In this document: piece by piece, positions 1-8,549 of the stretch
Numbering within the stretch: position 1 is the stretch's first letter
How the letters are laid out: each line of letters starts with the position of its first letter
Source of the DNA: JAZIHH01 sp036678685
GTDB taxonomy: Bacteria > Bacillota > UBA4882 > UBA10575
Assembly (NCBI GenBank): GCA_036678685.1
Contig: JAZIHH010000020.1
Span: 558,001 to 622,000 of the forward strand
Length of the DNA: 64,000 bases
Reading direction: 5' to 3'
Notes under the pieces: model-generated
The model's database searches: none
What the model was told of the DNA's origin: nothing
The model's input: the letters and a program-made list of their open reading frames with translations, nothing else
Position numbers and translations under genes: made by a program

Positions 1-2
1 CC

Positions 3-971
3 ACGCCGCTGGCCAACTGGTATGCTTTGAACAATATGCCGAAGATCAGCCTGACCACTCCCGTATACCACCTGGGCTTGGCCGGCGATTACCGGATAAA
101 CATGGATTATCTCCGCCTGATTAAAGAACCGGAGAACCGGGTGGGGGAACGGGCGGAGCTGCATCTGCAACGGATCTTTCATACTCTTTGGGAACAAGGT
201 GGATTCAGCTTTCAAGTGGGGAGTTCCCTGCGCCGTCAGGACTACTGGCTCGACGAGGGCGAGTTTTCCCGGTGGGCCTGGTCCCTTGATCTCCGGGGTA
301 CGCAAAAATTTACCCCCCGTCTTTTCTGGGAAAATACTTTCAGCTGGGTGGAATCCGGGGGAGAAGCGCCGGTCGCCTACTTTTCGTCCCTCGTCGCCAA
401 CTCCTCTTATTATCTTCCCCGGGCCAATCTTCGCAGCCGGTTCTATTACTCCTCCCCCGAGTTCCGCTGGGAAATCCGCGGGGGTTATAACCTGGGCGGG
501 ATCGTCAACCCCTGGCATACGGTAACCGCCGTTGCCAACTGGGAAGTGAATGAGGACAACCGGATGGATTTCAGCACTTCCTACAATCCCAACACCCGTG
601 AATTTGGCGTCGTGCGGTTCTCCTTCCGTTACGGGGCGCAGCCGGAAAATACGATCCGCCTGGATATGGTCTATGACCCGCAGACCGCCACCTGGTCCAC
701 GCTGGATGTGGAAGCCCGGGGTAAACAGGATCTCCTGTGGAACCTGAAGGCGGATTATAATGTGAAATACAGCTTTTTCGGTGACGGTCTGGAACGGGCC
801 CGCGCAGGATTGATCTACAATTGGCATTGCCGGGAGTTGCTACTGGGTTATGATGCGGTGCGCCGTGAGTATTATATGCAGATGTGGTTTAAAGCTTTTC
901 CGGAAACCGGATTTGGTTTCGGCGTCGGGGAAGCCGGTTTTCTTTGGCTGCCGAACACTTGGGAGAGCTGA
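3..971 (+). CDS. lptD: LptD/OstA-type outer-membrane LPS assembly protein, C-terminal part
   Basis: The gene is cut by the left edge; the frame is open from the first full codon at base 3 and 322 residues are visible. These are rich in alternating aromatic and polar residues with many short strands (for example RFYYSSPEFRWEIRGGY), as expected of the C-terminal beta-barrel of LptD. In known systems LptD receives lipopolysaccharide from the LptA bridge and inserts it into the outer leaflet. The identification leans heavily on the next two genes, LptC- and LptA-like and only 3 bases away or overlapping. The N-terminal LptA-like domain and signal peptide lie outside the window. An unrelated barrel protein is the alternative, but the trio makes LptD most likely. 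Confidence 0.75.
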   Translation, partial: TPLANWYALNNMPKISLTTPVYHLGLAGDYRINMDYLRLIKEPENRVGERAELHLQRIFHTLWEQGGFSFQVGSSLRRQDYWLDEGEFSRWAWSLDLRGTQKFTPRLFWENTFSWVESGGEAPVAYFSSLVANSSYYLPRANLRSRFYYSSPEFRWEIRGGYNLGGIVNPWHTVTAVANWEVNEDNRMDFSTSYNPNTREFGVVRFSFRYGAQPENTIRLDMVYDPQTATWSTLDVEARGKQDLLWNLKADYNVKYSFFGDGLERARAGLIYNWHCRELLLGYDAVRREYYMQMWFKAFPETGFGFGVGEAGFLWLPNTWES

Positions 972-974
972 AGG

Positions 975-1616
975 ATGTCTTGGGCGTCTTTAGGTAAACG
1001 AATTTTCTTTTCCAAAATATTGTGGGGCGCGGTCCTGGGCGGACTGGTCGTGTGGAGTCTGCTTCCCTACAAGGAAGAAGGGAGGTTCGTTTCCCCGGGC
1101 AAAGAAGGAGTGACTTTATACCAGGCCACTTTGGTGGGGCGTGACCGCCAGGGCAGGCTTTGGGAGATCCGGGCGGGGGAAATCTGGCAGTCTACCGACG
1201 GCAGGGTGGTTGTGGGGCAGAATATTGAACAAGCCACTATTTTCCGGAAAAACGGCGAGGAATGGGATTTTTCCTTCTGTTCCGCCTGGGCGCGCCTGGA
1301 AAGGGAGGCCGATCACCTGACGATTGGCGGAGGAATCCGGGGGCAACTGGAAGGCGGGACCTTTACCACCGAGGAAGCGGTGATTGACCTCTCGACCCGG
1401 GAACTTCTCTGCCCGCAACCGCTGATTTTTGACCATGACGATCTACGCATTTATGCCCGGCGCATGGAAGGGAATTTCGATACGGAACTCCTTGTTTTCC
1501 AAGGGGAGGTTACCGTGGAGAAAAGCGGGGAATACCTGGCCCGCGGGGAGATTCTCTGGTACTGGCGCAAAGAGGAACGCTACGAATTAGCCGGCGGGGT
1601 GGAACTGGAATTATGA
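975..1616 (+). CDS. lptC: LptC-like LPS export periplasmic protein
   Basis: This 213-residue protein has one N-terminal membrane segment (about residues 13-30, ending WSLLPY) followed by an all-beta periplasmic domain with repeated short strands such as GEIWQSTDGRVVV and VFQGEVTVEKSGEYLARGEI. That architecture and size match LptC, which is anchored in the inner membrane and passes LPS from the LptBFG transporter to LptA. It starts 3 bases after the LptD stop and overlaps the LptA start by 4 bases, so the three are surely co-transcribed. No LptB, LptF or LptG gene is in this window. LptC is poorly conserved, so the call rests on architecture and neighbours. Confidence 0.8.
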   Translation: MSWASLGKRIFFSKILWGAVLGGLVVWSLLPYKEEGRFVSPGKEGVTLYQATLVGRDRQGRLWEIRAGEIWQSTDGRVVVGQNIEQATIFRKNGEEWDFSFCSAWARLEREADHLTIGGGIRGQLEGGTFTTEEAVIDLSTRELLCPQPLIFDHDDLRIYARRMEGNFDTELLVFQGEVTVEKSGEYLARGEILWYWRKEERYELAGGVELEL

Positions 1617-2356
1617 TAAAAGGGAAAAGATATATTTTATTGGCAACCGTATTGGCAACTGTAAGCCTTCTTCTCCTTTTGCGTCCGGTAGCTTACGGGG
1701 AAGAGGGTCCGGGCAACCAAACCGTGCGGGTGGAAGGAATTGACCGGATGTGGGGCGATACGGAGGGAGAAACAACTTTTCTCGAGGGCGAACTGGTCAT
1801 CACCAAAGGAGATACGGTTATTTACGCCTCCTACGCTGAAGTGGAAAAAACCGGTGACGGCCGCCGGATCGCCCGTTTATCCCGGGGCGTACGGGTCGTT
1901 TGCAAGGAGACAACAGTGCAGGGCGAAGAATTAACCTTCGATCTGGACAATGATTACGGGGTGCTCACCGGCGATGTCCGCCTGGAGCGCCGGGAAAAAA
2001 GGAACGAGGCCGGGGAAGTGGAAAAGGACCGGATCGTTTTGACCTGTGCCGTGCTGGAAATAGATACCGTCCGGAACAATTTTACAGCCGGCGGCGATGT
2101 TTTCTTGGAACACGAAGATTTTACAGTCACGGCCGCCCGGCTAACCTACGAGGACGCCGGAGAAATTCTCTTTTTCAGCGGCGGCTTTCTCCTCTCCCGG
2201 GAGAAAGAGGATCTGCAGGGTCAAAACTTGCAAATTGATTTGAAAGAAAAGATCTTCAAGGCCTGGGAACAAGTGGAACTGGTCTTCGAGGTGGACGGGG
2301 AAGAAGAAAACGGGGAGCAAGAAGGAGAAAACCGGGAAGAGGATGGAAAGGAATAA
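1613..2356 (+). CDS. lptA: LptA/OstA-like periplasmic LPS-binding protein
   Basis: The protein has 247 residues: a signal peptide (residues 1-29, ending VAYGEE) and then OstA-type beta-jellyroll repeats, seen in the series GETTFLEGELVITKGDTVIYA, TTVQGEELTFDLDNDYGVLTGDVRL and NNFTAGGDVFLEHEDFTVTA shortened here to their pattern of G-x-V/L-x-L strands. LptA forms the periplasmic bridge carrying LPS between LptC and LptD. It is longer than enterobacterial LptA (about 185 residues) and ends in a Glu/Asn-rich tail, so two jellyroll units may be present. Its ATG overlaps the lptC stop. The same fold occurs in sporulation and other OstA-like proteins; context makes LptA the best call. Confidence 0.8.
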   Translation: MIKGKRYILLATVLATVSLLLLLRPVAYGEEGPGNQTVRVEGIDRMWGDTEGETTFLEGELVITKGDTVIYASYAEVEKTGDGRRIARLSRGVRVVCKETTVQGEELTFDLDNDYGVLTGDVRLERREKRNEAGEVEKDRIVLTCAVLEIDTVRNNFTAGGDVFLEHEDFTVTAARLTYEDAGEILFFSGGFLLSREKEDLQGQNLQIDLKEKIFKAWEQVELVFEVDGEEENGEQEGENREEDGKE

Positions 2357-2400
2357 TGGAGAAGAAAAGTTGGGTGACCAGGGGAAGGAGTTGACCGTTG

Positions 2401-3417
2401 ATGCTGGTTAAGGAGATCGTCAAAGAAGGCCCGGTAAACGGCGTTTATATGATTTTGGAAAGCCGGTGGCGGGTGGCCAAAACCGGTAATCCTTTTGCCG
2501 CTTTGCGGGTGGGTGACAAAAGCGGGGAGATCCCGTTGAAAGTCTGGGATATTACAGAAGAAACCTTTGCCCGTCTGCAAAAGGGACGGGTGATCGAGCT
2601 GGAAGCGACGGCCAAAATCTTCAACAACGCGCTCCAACTTGAGGCTGACGGGAGGCGGGAATTTTTCCGGGTTTTTACGGAGGAAGAATACGATCTTGCC
2701 CGGTTTCTGCCCGTTTCGCCCGCCCCGGTGGAGGAGTCATGGGCGGTTTTGGACCGGGTCCGGACGGAGGTGGAATTATTGCCCTACCGGGAATTGCTGG
2801 ACTGTTTCTTTGCGGAAGAAAGTTTCCGGGCGCAGTTTGCCAAAGCCCCGGCCGCCCTCCGTCATCACCACGCTTATGTTGGCGGTCTTTTGGAGCATAC
2901 CGCCGCCGTTGTCACTCTCTGCCGGGCCGCTTTGGACCACTATCCCCATGTGAACAAGGATCTCCTTTTGACCGGGGCTTTACTTCATGACATCGGCAAG
3001 GTCCGGTCTTACGAAATAGGCGGCGGTTTTGAAAATACCGATGAAGGAAAACTCCTTGGTCACCTGGTGATCGGGATCCGCATGGTATCGGAAGCCATCA
3101 ATACCTTACGGCGTAACCGGGGAGATGATTTTTTCCCGTCCTCTGTGGAATTGCCCTTAATCCACCTGCTCGCCAGTCACCACGGACTTAAGGAATGGGG
3201 CTCCCCGGTGGAGCCGGTCTTTTTGGAGGCCTGTCTCCTGCACCATGCCGATTACATGGATTCCCAAATTGCCAAGTACCAGGAAGCCATTAGGCTCTGC
3301 CCGGAAGATGCCGGTTCCTGGACGCCCGTCAGCCAAAATCTTAAACACCCGGTTTACCTGCCTAATCTTGCCTGGCAAATGCCGGCGGCCGCACAAGAAG
3401 AAACAGGTGACGATTAA
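2401..3417 (+). CDS. yhaM: 3'-5' exoribonuclease YhaM family (OB fold + HD domain)
   Basis: The N-terminal 95 residues form an OB-fold nucleic-acid-binding domain (KTGNPFAALRVGDKSGEIPLKVW) and residues about 150-290 an HD phosphohydrolase domain. Metal-ligand motifs are visible: HHHAYVGGLLEHT, then LLHDIGK, and a later ASHH. This is the YhaM arrangement of Firmicutes; YhaM trims RNA (and some DNA) from the 3' end. The length of 338 residues is slightly above the usual 314. AAGGAG at 2385-2390 serves either TTG 2398 or ATG 2401; ATG is preferred. The stop overlaps the next start by one base. The position between lptA and mtaB suggests one transcript through this block. Confidence 0.9.
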   Translation: MLVKEIVKEGPVNGVYMILESRWRVAKTGNPFAALRVGDKSGEIPLKVWDITEETFARLQKGRVIELEATAKIFNNALQLEADGRREFFRVFTEEEYDLARFLPVSPAPVEESWAVLDRVRTEVELLPYRELLDCFFAEESFRAQFAKAPAALRHHHAYVGGLLEHTAAVVTLCRAALDHYPHVNKDLLLTGALLHDIGKVRSYEIGGGFENTDEGKLLGHLVIGIRMVSEAINTLRRNRGDDFFPSSVELPLIHLLASHHGLKEWGSPVEPVFLEACLLHHADYMDSQIAKYQEAIRLCPEDAGSWTPVSQNLKHPVYLPNLAWQMPAAAQEETGDD

Positions 3418-4736
3418 TGGGCAAGGGAGAGCGTTGGCGAACGGCCTTTTTGACTTTGGGCTGTAAAGTGAATCAGTTTGACACAGAGGGCCTGGCCGCC
3501 CAGTTCTGGAAGAAAGGCTTTCTCGTGGTGCCTTCCGACGAACCGGCGGATATTTATGTTATCAACACCTGTACCGTGACGAAAAGTGCGGAACAAAAGG
3601 CCCGGCAGTTGATTAGAAAAATCCGGAAGGAACATCCCCGGGCCCTGTTAGTGGTGACCGGCTGTTACGCGCAGACCAACCCGGAAGCGATCCGGGAGTT
3701 GCCCGGGGTCCGGGTGGTGACCGGGGTGGCGGGCCGGGAAAACCTGGTGGAACTGGTGGAAAAGTATCTTGCTTCCCAAAACCCGTTATGGCGGGTATTA
3801 TCTTGGGACCGGGAGCAAAGGGAGGATTTCCCCCTTTTGCAACCGGAATTTAAAGGCAGGACCCGGGCCTTTTTAAAAATACAGGACGGTTGCGGGTCGT
3901 TTTGCAGCTACTGTAAAATCCCCCTGGCCCGCGGGCCGCTCCGCAGCCTTCCTCCCGCGACGGTACTGGCGGAATTCCGCCGTTTCCTGGCCCTGGGCTT
4001 TAAAGAAGTGGTTCTGGTCGGCATTCACCTGGGCGCCTATGGCCGGCATCTTGACTTTGACCTCGCCGGCCTGATTCGCCGTATCGACCGGGAAAAAGGG
4101 GATTTCCGGGTGCGCCTGGGGTCTGTGGAACCGCTGGATTTTACCCCGGAGCTTATTGCCGCCTTTTCGCAGGCGGAGTCCTTCTGTCCGCACCTGCACA
4201 TCCCCTTGCAGAGCGGGAGCGCTGCCGTGCTTTCCCGGATGAACAGGCCCTATACGCCCAAGGAGTATGCGCGGATCGTGGAAGAGTTGCGCCGGAACCG
4301 GCCCGGCCTTGCCGTCTCTACCGATGTAATGGTCGGGTTTCCCGGGGAAACCGAGGAAGAATTCGGCGAAACCCTGAATTTCTTGAGGGACCAGGAATTT
4401 TCCCGCGTTCATATTTTCCCCTTTTCTCCCCGGGAAGGGACACCGGCGGCCGGGATGCCGGGGCAGATTCCCCGCCGGGTTAAGGAGGAAAGGAAACAAC
4501 GGGCCATGGAAGTGGCCCGTAAAGCAGCCGCCGGCTACCGGCAAAAACTGGACGGCAAAGTAGTGGAAGTTCTGACCGAGAAAGAAAGCGCCCCCGGGGT
4601 GTGGGAGGGTTTTTGCGGGGAATATTTACGGGTGCAAATCAAAGGACGGTTTTCCGTCAATTCTTTTGTCAAGGCCCGGATCGCCGGGGCGGAAAAGGAG
4701 CCGCTCCCGGCCGTACCGGTAACCGCGGACCCATGA
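3417..4736 (+). CDS. mtaB: tRNA t6A37 methylthiotransferase MtaB
   Basis: This 439-residue radical SAM methylthiotransferase converts t6A to ms2t6A at position 37 of tRNAs reading ANN codons. The N-terminal UPF0004 domain carries the three cysteines of the auxiliary cluster (C16 in TLGCKVNQ, C52 in NTCTVT, C83 in TGCYAQ). The radical SAM motif CGSFCSYC follows near residue 158, and the last 60-70 residues form a TRAM-type RNA-binding domain. The TLGCKVNQ signature separates MtaB from MiaB and RimO. In Bacillus, mtaB (yqeV) also lies upstream of rpsU, so the order is conserved. The start overlaps the yhaM stop. Confidence 0.93.
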   Translation: MGKGERWRTAFLTLGCKVNQFDTEGLAAQFWKKGFLVVPSDEPADIYVINTCTVTKSAEQKARQLIRKIRKEHPRALLVVTGCYAQTNPEAIRELPGVRVVTGVAGRENLVELVEKYLASQNPLWRVLSWDREQREDFPLLQPEFKGRTRAFLKIQDGCGSFCSYCKIPLARGPLRSLPPATVLAEFRRFLALGFKEVVLVGIHLGAYGRHLDFDLAGLIRRIDREKGDFRVRLGSVEPLDFTPELIAAFSQAESFCPHLHIPLQSGSAAVLSRMNRPYTPKEYARIVEELRRNRPGLAVSTDVMVGFPGETEEEFGETLNFLRDQEFSRVHIFPFSPREGTPAAGMPGQIPRRVKEERKQRAMEVARKAAAGYRQKLDGKVVEVLTEKESAPGVWEGFCGEYLRVQIKGRFSVNSFVKARIAGAEKEPLPAVPVTADP

Positions 4737-4809
4737 GAAAAGATTATATTTTTAAAAGGATTTTTTTTTCTTTTGTCGAAATTAAAGTTGATTATAAGGA
4801 GGTAAGAGA

Positions 4810-5157
4810 GTGAAGGATTGTATTTTCTGCCGGATTGCCCGGCGCGAAATACCGGCGGAAATAGTGCTGGAAACGGAGAATGTACTGGTTTTCCGTGATA
4901 TTAACCCTATCGCTCCGGTTCACCTGCTGCTTATCCCCAAAAAACATGTGAACAACATTATGGACTCCCGTTTGCCGGAGGATCAAGAATTGGCGGGGGA
5001 AATTTTCCGTGCCGTACAGACGGCGGCAACCCAGGCGGGATTGGATTCCGGCGGTTTCCGCACGGTGGTGAATTTCGGCCCGGATGCCGGAGAAACGGTT
5101 CATCATTTACACTTGCACTTGATCGGCGGCAAGAAACTGGTTGATCATTTTGGTTGA
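4810..5157 (+). CDS. HIT-family nucleotide hydrolase (HinT-like)
   Basis: The 115-residue protein carries the histidine-triad signature VHHLHLHLIGG near its C terminus and the N-terminal CIFCRI motif typical of bacterial HinT and of zinc-binding HIT proteins. HIT proteins hydrolyse adenosine phosphoramidates and related nucleotide conjugates in the cytoplasm. Translation starts at GTG 4810 behind a perfect AAGGAGG at 4797-4803. It lies between mtaB and rpsU, a conserved arrangement in many Firmicutes. The native substrate cannot be deduced from sequence. Confidence 0.92.
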   Translation: MKDCIFCRIARREIPAEIVLETENVLVFRDINPIAPVHLLLIPKKHVNNIMDSRLPEDQELAGEIFRAVQTAATQAGLDSGGFRTVVNFGPDAGETVHHLHLHLIGGKKLVDHFG

Positions 5158-5243
5158 TTGCCTATCCGGTTTGGTGTAAGGTCCAAGTATTTATGCTTGC
5201 TTGATTTTTTAAAGGGCGGGCAGCGGAGGGAGGGAAACATTTA

Positions 5244-5420
5244 ATGGCGGAAGTCAAAATCGGGAAGAATGAATCCCTGGATAATGCCCTGCGCAGATTT
5301 AAAAGACAATGTCAACGCTCGGGAATTCTGGCGGAGTTAAGAAGAAGAGAACACTATGAGAAACCCAGTGTGCGCCGGAAAAAGAAAGCCGAAGCCGCGC
5401 GGAGAAAAAGGAAGGCTTAG
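5244..5420 (+). CDS. rpsU: 30S ribosomal protein S21
   Basis: A 58-codon gene starting MAEVKIGKNESLDNALRRFK and ending in a Lys/Arg-rich tail (RRKKKAEAARRKRKA). Both the length and the sequence pattern match bacterial ribosomal protein S21, a small subunit protein involved in initiation. The ATG is preceded by GGAGGGAGGG at 5225-5234. A rho-independent terminator follows 20 bases after the stop. In Bacillus the next gene is yqeY; here it is absent and nfeD follows directly. Confidence 0.95.
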   Translation: MAEVKIGKNESLDNALRRFKRQCQRSGILAELRRREHYEKPSVRRKKKAEAARRKRKA

Positions 5421-5440
5421 AAAAGCGGATAACGGTTAAG

Positions 5441-5476
5441 AAAGGTCCCCCCTGCTCTGTCCAGGAGGACCTTTTA
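5441..5476 (+). terminator. Rho-independent terminator after rpsU
   Basis: The arms AAAGGTCC-C-CC and GG-A-GGACCTTT pair with a single mismatch around a loop of about 13 bases, followed by TTTTATT. It ends the lpt-yhaM-mtaB-HIT-rpsU unit. Confidence 0.8.
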
Positions 5477-5587
5477 TTATCTATATTATTGCGGGTATTT
5501 TGCGGGCTGGGTCAAGAAGGCGAAGATTTTAATTAAGGCAGTAACGTATGTTTCACGGGTGCGGGGAAGCCCTGAGGAGGAATGGAA

Positions 5588-6940
5588 ATGCCCAAAGTCA
5601 AGTGGTTAAATCCTTTTACCATCTTCTTTCTCGTACTGGCGTTGCTCTTTACTTTCGCCGCCTACCGGAAGGTGGAAGAGGAAGAACAAAACCTTCTCTA
5701 TGTGATCCCCTTGAGGGGAGCCGTGTCGGGAGGGATGGCTGATTTTTTGCAACGGGGAATCCGTGAAGCGGAGAACCGCAAAGCCCGCGCGATCCTGGTA
5801 GAACTCAACACCTTTGGCGGGCTGGTCGATGCCATGGCGGAGGTTGCCGACCTAATTACCGGTTCCCGTCTCCCGGTCTATGTTTATATTGAAGGCCGGG
5901 CGATTTCGGCTGGCGCCTATATTGCTTTAAGCGGGGAAAAGATTGTCATGGCGCCGGATGCGGTGATCGGCGCTTCCCAGCCCCGGACCGTGGGCGGGGA
6001 AGAAGTGCCGGAGAAGGAGATGGCCGCGATGAGAAAGATGTTCCGGGCGGCGGCGGAGGCCCGGGCCAAAAGGACCGGGGTTGACCTGGATCCCCTGGTG
6101 GCCGAGGCGATGGTGGACCCGGAGGTAGAAGTTGAAGGGTTGTCCCCCAGGGGAGAACTGGTGGTTCTTACCGCCGGCGAAGCCTTGGCCTTGGGTTATG
6201 CGGATCTGATCGCCGCCAACCGGGAGCTGGCCCTCGATCTGCTGGGATTGGGCGAGTGTGTTGTCATCCGGGTCAGACAGACCCCGGCCGAGGGCTTGGT
6301 GCGCTTTTTAACCGATCCCTATGTGAGCCCGCTTTTGCTCAGTTTGGGTTTTACCGCGCTCATGATTGAGCTTTTATCCGCCGGTTTCGGGGCGGCGGGC
6401 ATCATCGGCCTTACTTCCCTCGCCCTGTATTTCGGCGCCCGCCTTTTATCCGGGTTGGCCGGGATTGAGGTTATAATTCTCTTTCTGCTCGGCCTCGTCC
6501 TTTTGGCCCTGGAACTCTTGGTGATTCCTGGTTTCGGGGCGGCCGGCATTTTGGGCCTGGCCTCGCTCGCGGGGAGTATCATCTTTTCCCACACGACTAC
6601 CAGTCAGGGCCTGCTTTCCCTGGGCATGGCTATTAGCTGGTCGTTGTTCCTGTCGGCCCTCGCCTACCAGTATATCCGGAAAAGCGGTTTTTTGAACCGC
6701 CTGGTGCTCCAAACCAGCCTGACGACAGGGGAAGGCTATTCGTCCGCCCCCGATTACCGTCCCTATTTGGGAAAAACCGGAAAAACCGTCAATCCCCTGC
6801 GGCCGGCGGGAACAGTGGAATTTGACGACGGGAAGCGGTTGGATGTGGTTTCCGACGGCTCCTATGTCCCGGCCGGGACAAAGGTGAAAGTGATAAAAGT
6901 GGAAGGAAGGCGGATTGTTGTCCGCAAAATTTCCGAATAG
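5588..6940 (+). CDS. nfeD: NfeD-family membrane-bound serine protease
   Basis: Residues about 10-26 form a signal anchor; residues 35-215 form a ClpP/crotonase-fold protease domain with the candidate nucleophile Ser107 in GRAISAGAY and a Lys at 143 or 150 as dyad partner. About four membrane segments follow (residues 235-370, e.g. IILFLLGLVLLALELLVIPG), then a C-terminal OB-fold NfeD domain (KTGKTVNPLRPAGTVEF). This long form matches YqeZ of Bacillus, which pairs with flotillin FloA; floA is the next gene. GAGGAGG at 5574-5580 lies 7 bases before ATG 5588 but only one base before ATG 5582, so 5588 is chosen. Confidence 0.92.
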   Translation: MPKVKWLNPFTIFFLVLALLFTFAAYRKVEEEEQNLLYVIPLRGAVSGGMADFLQRGIREAENRKARAILVELNTFGGLVDAMAEVADLITGSRLPVYVYIEGRAISAGAYIALSGEKIVMAPDAVIGASQPRTVGGEEVPEKEMAAMRKMFRAAAEARAKRTGVDLDPLVAEAMVDPEVEVEGLSPRGELVVLTAGEALALGYADLIAANRELALDLLGLGECVVIRVRQTPAEGLVRFLTDPYVSPLLLSLGFTALMIELLSAGFGAAGIIGLTSLALYFGARLLSGLAGIEVIILFLLGLVLLALELLVIPGFGAAGILGLASLAGSIIFSHTTTSQGLLSLGMAISWSLFLSALAYQYIRKSGFLNRLVLQTSLTTGEGYSSAPDYRPYLGKTGKTVNPLRPAGTVEFDDGKRLDVVSDGSYVPAGTKVKVIKVEGRRIVVRKISE

Positions 6941-7025
6941 ATCCTTTTGCACCCGGGGGGTTATTTCCCGGGACCGGAGACGCCGGGAAAACCGGGTGAA
7001 GAATAAAGAAAAGGAGTGGTCATAG

Positions 7026-8027
7026 ATGGAAGCCCTTACTTTGATCATGATTGCGGTCATTGTCCTCTTTATCCTGCTGTTGTTTAATTTTATCCCCCTT
7101 GGCCTGTGGATTTCCGCCTGGGCGGCCGATGTGCGGATTAGTATCTGGACCCTTTTTACCATGCGGTTACGCCGGGTTCCCCCGGCCCAGATTATTCTGC
7201 CCTTGATCAAAGCGGCCAAGGCCGGCCTGGAGGTTACCGTGGACAAGCTGGAAGCGCATTACCTGGCCGGGGGTAATGTGGACCGGGTGGTCAACGCCCT
7301 GATTGCCGCCCACCGGGCGGAGATTGACCTTTCCTTTGAGCGGGCGGCCGCCATAGATTTGGCCGGCCGGAATGTTCTGGAAGCGGTGCAGATGAGCGTC
7401 AATCCCAAGGTAATTGAGACCCCCTGGGTCTCGGCGGTCGCCAAGGACGGGATTGAACTTAAGTGTATGGCCCGGGTTACCGTGCGGGCCAATATCGACC
7501 GCCTGGTGGGCGGAGCCGGAGAAGCCACCATCCTGGCCCGAGTCGGGGAGGGGGTCGTTACCACGGTCGGTTCCTCGCCAAGCCACAAAGAGGTTCTGGA
7601 GAATCCCGATATGATCTCCCAGAATGTTTTGGAAAAGGGCCTGGATGCCGGGACGGCCTTTGAAATTCTTTCGATCGACATTGCCGATGTGGATGTCGGC
7701 CGGAATATCGGCGCCCAGTTGCAGATCGACCAGGCGGAAGCGGACAAGAATATCGCCCAGGCCAAAGCCGCGGAACGGCGGTTTGCCGCACTTGCCCTGG
7801 AACAAGAGATGAAGGCCCGGGTCCAGGAGATGCGCGCCCGGGTGGTTGAGGCTGAGGCCGAAGTCCCGAAGGCTCTAGCCGAAGCCCTCCGTTCCGGCCG
7901 GATCGGTGTTATGGACTATTATCAACTGCAGAATATCAAGGCCGATACGACCATGAGGGATTCCATCGGCCGGGCGGGAGCCGGTCTTTCCCCGGACCAA
8001 GACGAGGAGAAAAATAAAAAGAAATAG
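7026..8027 (+). CDS. floA: Flotillin-like protein FloA
   Basis: The 333-residue protein has an N-terminal membrane hairpin (residues 4-25, MIAVIVLFILLLFNFIPLGLW), then an SPFH domain (about 40-230) and a C-terminal Ala/Glu-rich coiled segment (QAKAAERRFAALALEQEMKARVQEM in part). Length and sequence match FloA (YqfA) of Firmicutes, which organises functional membrane microdomains. It follows nfeD by 85 bases with a good AAGGAG site, the classic nfeD-floA pair. The pairing suggests that both act on membrane fluidity or protein quality control. Confidence 0.95.
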   Translation: MEALTLIMIAVIVLFILLLFNFIPLGLWISAWAADVRISIWTLFTMRLRRVPPAQIILPLIKAAKAGLEVTVDKLEAHYLAGGNVDRVVNALIAAHRAEIDLSFERAAAIDLAGRNVLEAVQMSVNPKVIETPWVSAVAKDGIELKCMARVTVRANIDRLVGGAGEATILARVGEGVVTTVGSSPSHKEVLENPDMISQNVLEKGLDAGTAFEILSIDIADVDVGRNIGAQLQIDQAEADKNIAQAKAAERRFAALALEQEMKARVQEMRARVVEAEAEVPKALAEALRSGRIGVMDYYQLQNIKADTTMRDSIGRAGAGLSPDQDEEKNKKK

Positions 8028-8046
8028 GAAATAGAGGGATAAAGCA

Positions 8047-8535
8047 GTGGAATTACTCTGGTTGTTCTTGATTCTCTTTTCCGTTGTTATTAGTTTGGCG
8101 GAGAAAATAGCCGCCAAGATGGGAGAAATAACCGGGGAAGCAAAGAGGCAAACGGAAGAAGAACCGGTTTACCCGGACGATGACGTCCCCGTCTTCGCCG
8201 GGTCAAAACAGGGAGAAGGGAGAAAACAGGAAGAAGAGTTTTTCCGCCCTCCGGAAAGAGAAAAAGCGGGCGTCCGTGGGGAATACGGACCGCCCGGTCC
8301 AGTTTGGCCCGGGGAGGACGGGGACTGGGACGAGGCCTTTATGTTGAGCGGGGAGTTTGCGGAAAACGATGAAGAGGATATGGACGAGGAGCGGGCGGAA
8401 AGAGCAGCGCCCGCGGGGGGAAGTTGGCTGGGGCAAGAATTGCACGACCCCGGTAACCTGCTCAAAATTATGGCTTTGGCTCATGTCTTGGCAAGGCCCG
8501 ACTTCAAAAACATTCCCTGGAAACGCCGGTTATAA
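8047..8535 (+). CDS. Acidic single-pass membrane protein of unknown function linked to floA
   Basis: I do not recognise this 162-residue protein. It begins (GTG 8047) with one hydrophobic segment (residues 3-17, LLWLFLILFSVVISL), then has a long, low-complexity and strongly acidic middle with Pro-rich patches (PVYPDDDVPVF, ENDEEDMDEERAERAA), and ends with a short conserved-looking helix (LLKIMALAHVLARPDF) and a basic tail. It starts 19 bases after the floA stop, so co-transcription is likely. A role in anchoring or recruiting partners to FloA microdomains is only an inference. Confidence 0.7.
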   Translation: MELLWLFLILFSVVISLAEKIAAKMGEITGEAKRQTEEEPVYPDDDVPVFAGSKQGEGRKQEEEFFRPPEREKAGVRGEYGPPGPVWPGEDGDWDEAFMLSGEFAENDEEDMDEERAERAAPAGGSWLGQELHDPGNLLKIMALAHVLARPDFKNIPWKRRL

Positions 8536-8549
8536 GGCCAAACGGTAAG

